Of a stretch of 6,155 nucleotides of DNA, positions 5,728-6,155 are shown piece by piece (positions within the stretch are counted from its first letter, which is position 1; every line of letters begins with the position of its first letter). Source of the stretch: Chloroflexota bacterium (GTDB taxonomy: Bacteria > Chloroflexota > Anaerolineae > Ardenticatenales > Ardenticatenaceae); assembly GCA_003520455.1 (NCBI GenBank), contig DOUV01001098.1:1-6155 (forward strand), written 5' to 3'. The position numbers were made by a program, and so were the translations under genes. The notes under the pieces were generated by a model. It did no database searches, was not told the origin of the DNA, and saw nothing but the letters and a program-made list of their open reading frames with translations.

Positions 5728-6155
5728 CTACACAGCCTTCACCATCAACATGCGACCGTGAGTGCTATACTGGAAGTCGTGGGCCTGCAGCAGAGCCGCA
5801 ACCACCGTATCGGCAGTCTCGTTCCCCAGCTCAAGCTGGACTTCGTCGTCGGGCACCACCGGAGCCAGAGCGCCCACCAGCCTGACCAGCAGGACCTCGT
5901 CGTCGGACCGGGCCGGCAGGACGCGGAGTTGGCTCGTTCCATTTCGACTGACGAGGTCGGCATAGCCCAACGGCTCGGGCTCATCGCCCCAGAGCTCGAA
6001 GGCCCGCCCAACCGGGGTCCACCACTGCCGCGCCTGGTCGGCAACCACGGCTGCCGCGGGCAGGCCCAGGGTCGCCAACGACCGTCCCCACAAGTCACAG
6101 AAGGGCTGGATGCGCTGCGCGGGGCTGAGTTCGCGCCGCCGCACGGGCTGGCCGA
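5728..6155 (-). CDS. Unrecognised protein, C-terminal part only; possibly GNAT-like
   Basis: The frame enters from the right edge and ends with TAG at 5730-5728, leaving about 142 residues. A GTG at 6144 could be a start, but the frame stays open to the edge and no ribosome-binding site can be judged there, so I treat the gene as N-terminally incomplete. The protein is soluble, rich in Leu, Val and Ala, and has no membrane segment. Visible stretches include QPFCDLWGRSLATLGLP, then alternating strand-like and acidic segments, ending ETADTVVAALLQAHDFQYSTHGRMLMVKAV in part. A helix, a 'HDF' turn and a final strand recall the end of GNAT N-acetyltransferases (usual pattern A..L...GF, then a strand). 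That is a weak resemblance, since the acetyl-CoA-binding core would lie upstream. It points the same way as miaB but is 299 nt away, and miaB has its own promoter. Confidence 0.6.
   Translation of the reverse strand, partial: GQPVRRRELSPAQRIQPFCDLWGRSLATLGLPAAAVVADQARQWWTPVGRAFELWGDEPEPLGYADLVSRNGTSQLRVLPARSDDEVLLVRLVGALAPVVPDDEVQLELGNETADTVVAALLQAHDFQYSTHGRMLMVKAV

Overview
This GC-rich window reads like a piece of a bacterial chromosome, most likely from Chloroflexota. The phylum call is inference. It rests on the MiaB-type protein (a Y-x-x-W-x-IGCQMN start and a GQIVDRYG motif, which I recall from Chloroflexus and Roseiflexus homologues) and on a large secreted KP-43-type subtilase, common in that phylum. 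Every supported gene lies on the minus strand, so transcription runs from the right edge of the window to the left.

In transcription order: (1) 6155-5728, the C-terminal part of an unrecognised protein entering from the right edge, weakly resembling the end of a GNAT acetyltransferase. (2) 5428-4028, a complete MiaB-family tRNA methylthiotransferase. It has its own good promoter (TTGACC, 16 bp, TATAAT) and a leader whose 5' end folds into an 8-bp hairpin. A terminator follows at 3985-3961, then more hairpins. (3) 3742-3511, a transcription unit with no credible protein: TTGTCG, 17 bp, TATAAT, then about 230 nt of structured RNA closed by a long-range stem, ending in an 11-bp terminator hairpin. 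This is the most interesting item; 6S RNA (SsrS) is the best guess. (4) 3200-2355, a complete metallo-beta-lactamase-fold hydrolase with all metal ligands present. (5) 2085 to the left edge, a secreted S8 (subtilisin-like) peptidase with signal peptide, two tandem propeptide-like modules, an intact Asp/His/Ser triad and oxyanion Asn, then a Pro/Ala-rich segment running off the window. It stays open for 695 codons with no stop or frameshift.

The units look like separate neighbours rather than one operon: gaps are 269-827 nt, and several have their own promoter or terminator. miaB (tRNA modification) and a 6S-like RNA would be housekeeping genes; the hydrolase and the secreted protease are accessory enzymes whose substrates cannot be read from sequence. 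I saw no tRNA, rRNA, CRISPR array, insertion sequence or phage gene.
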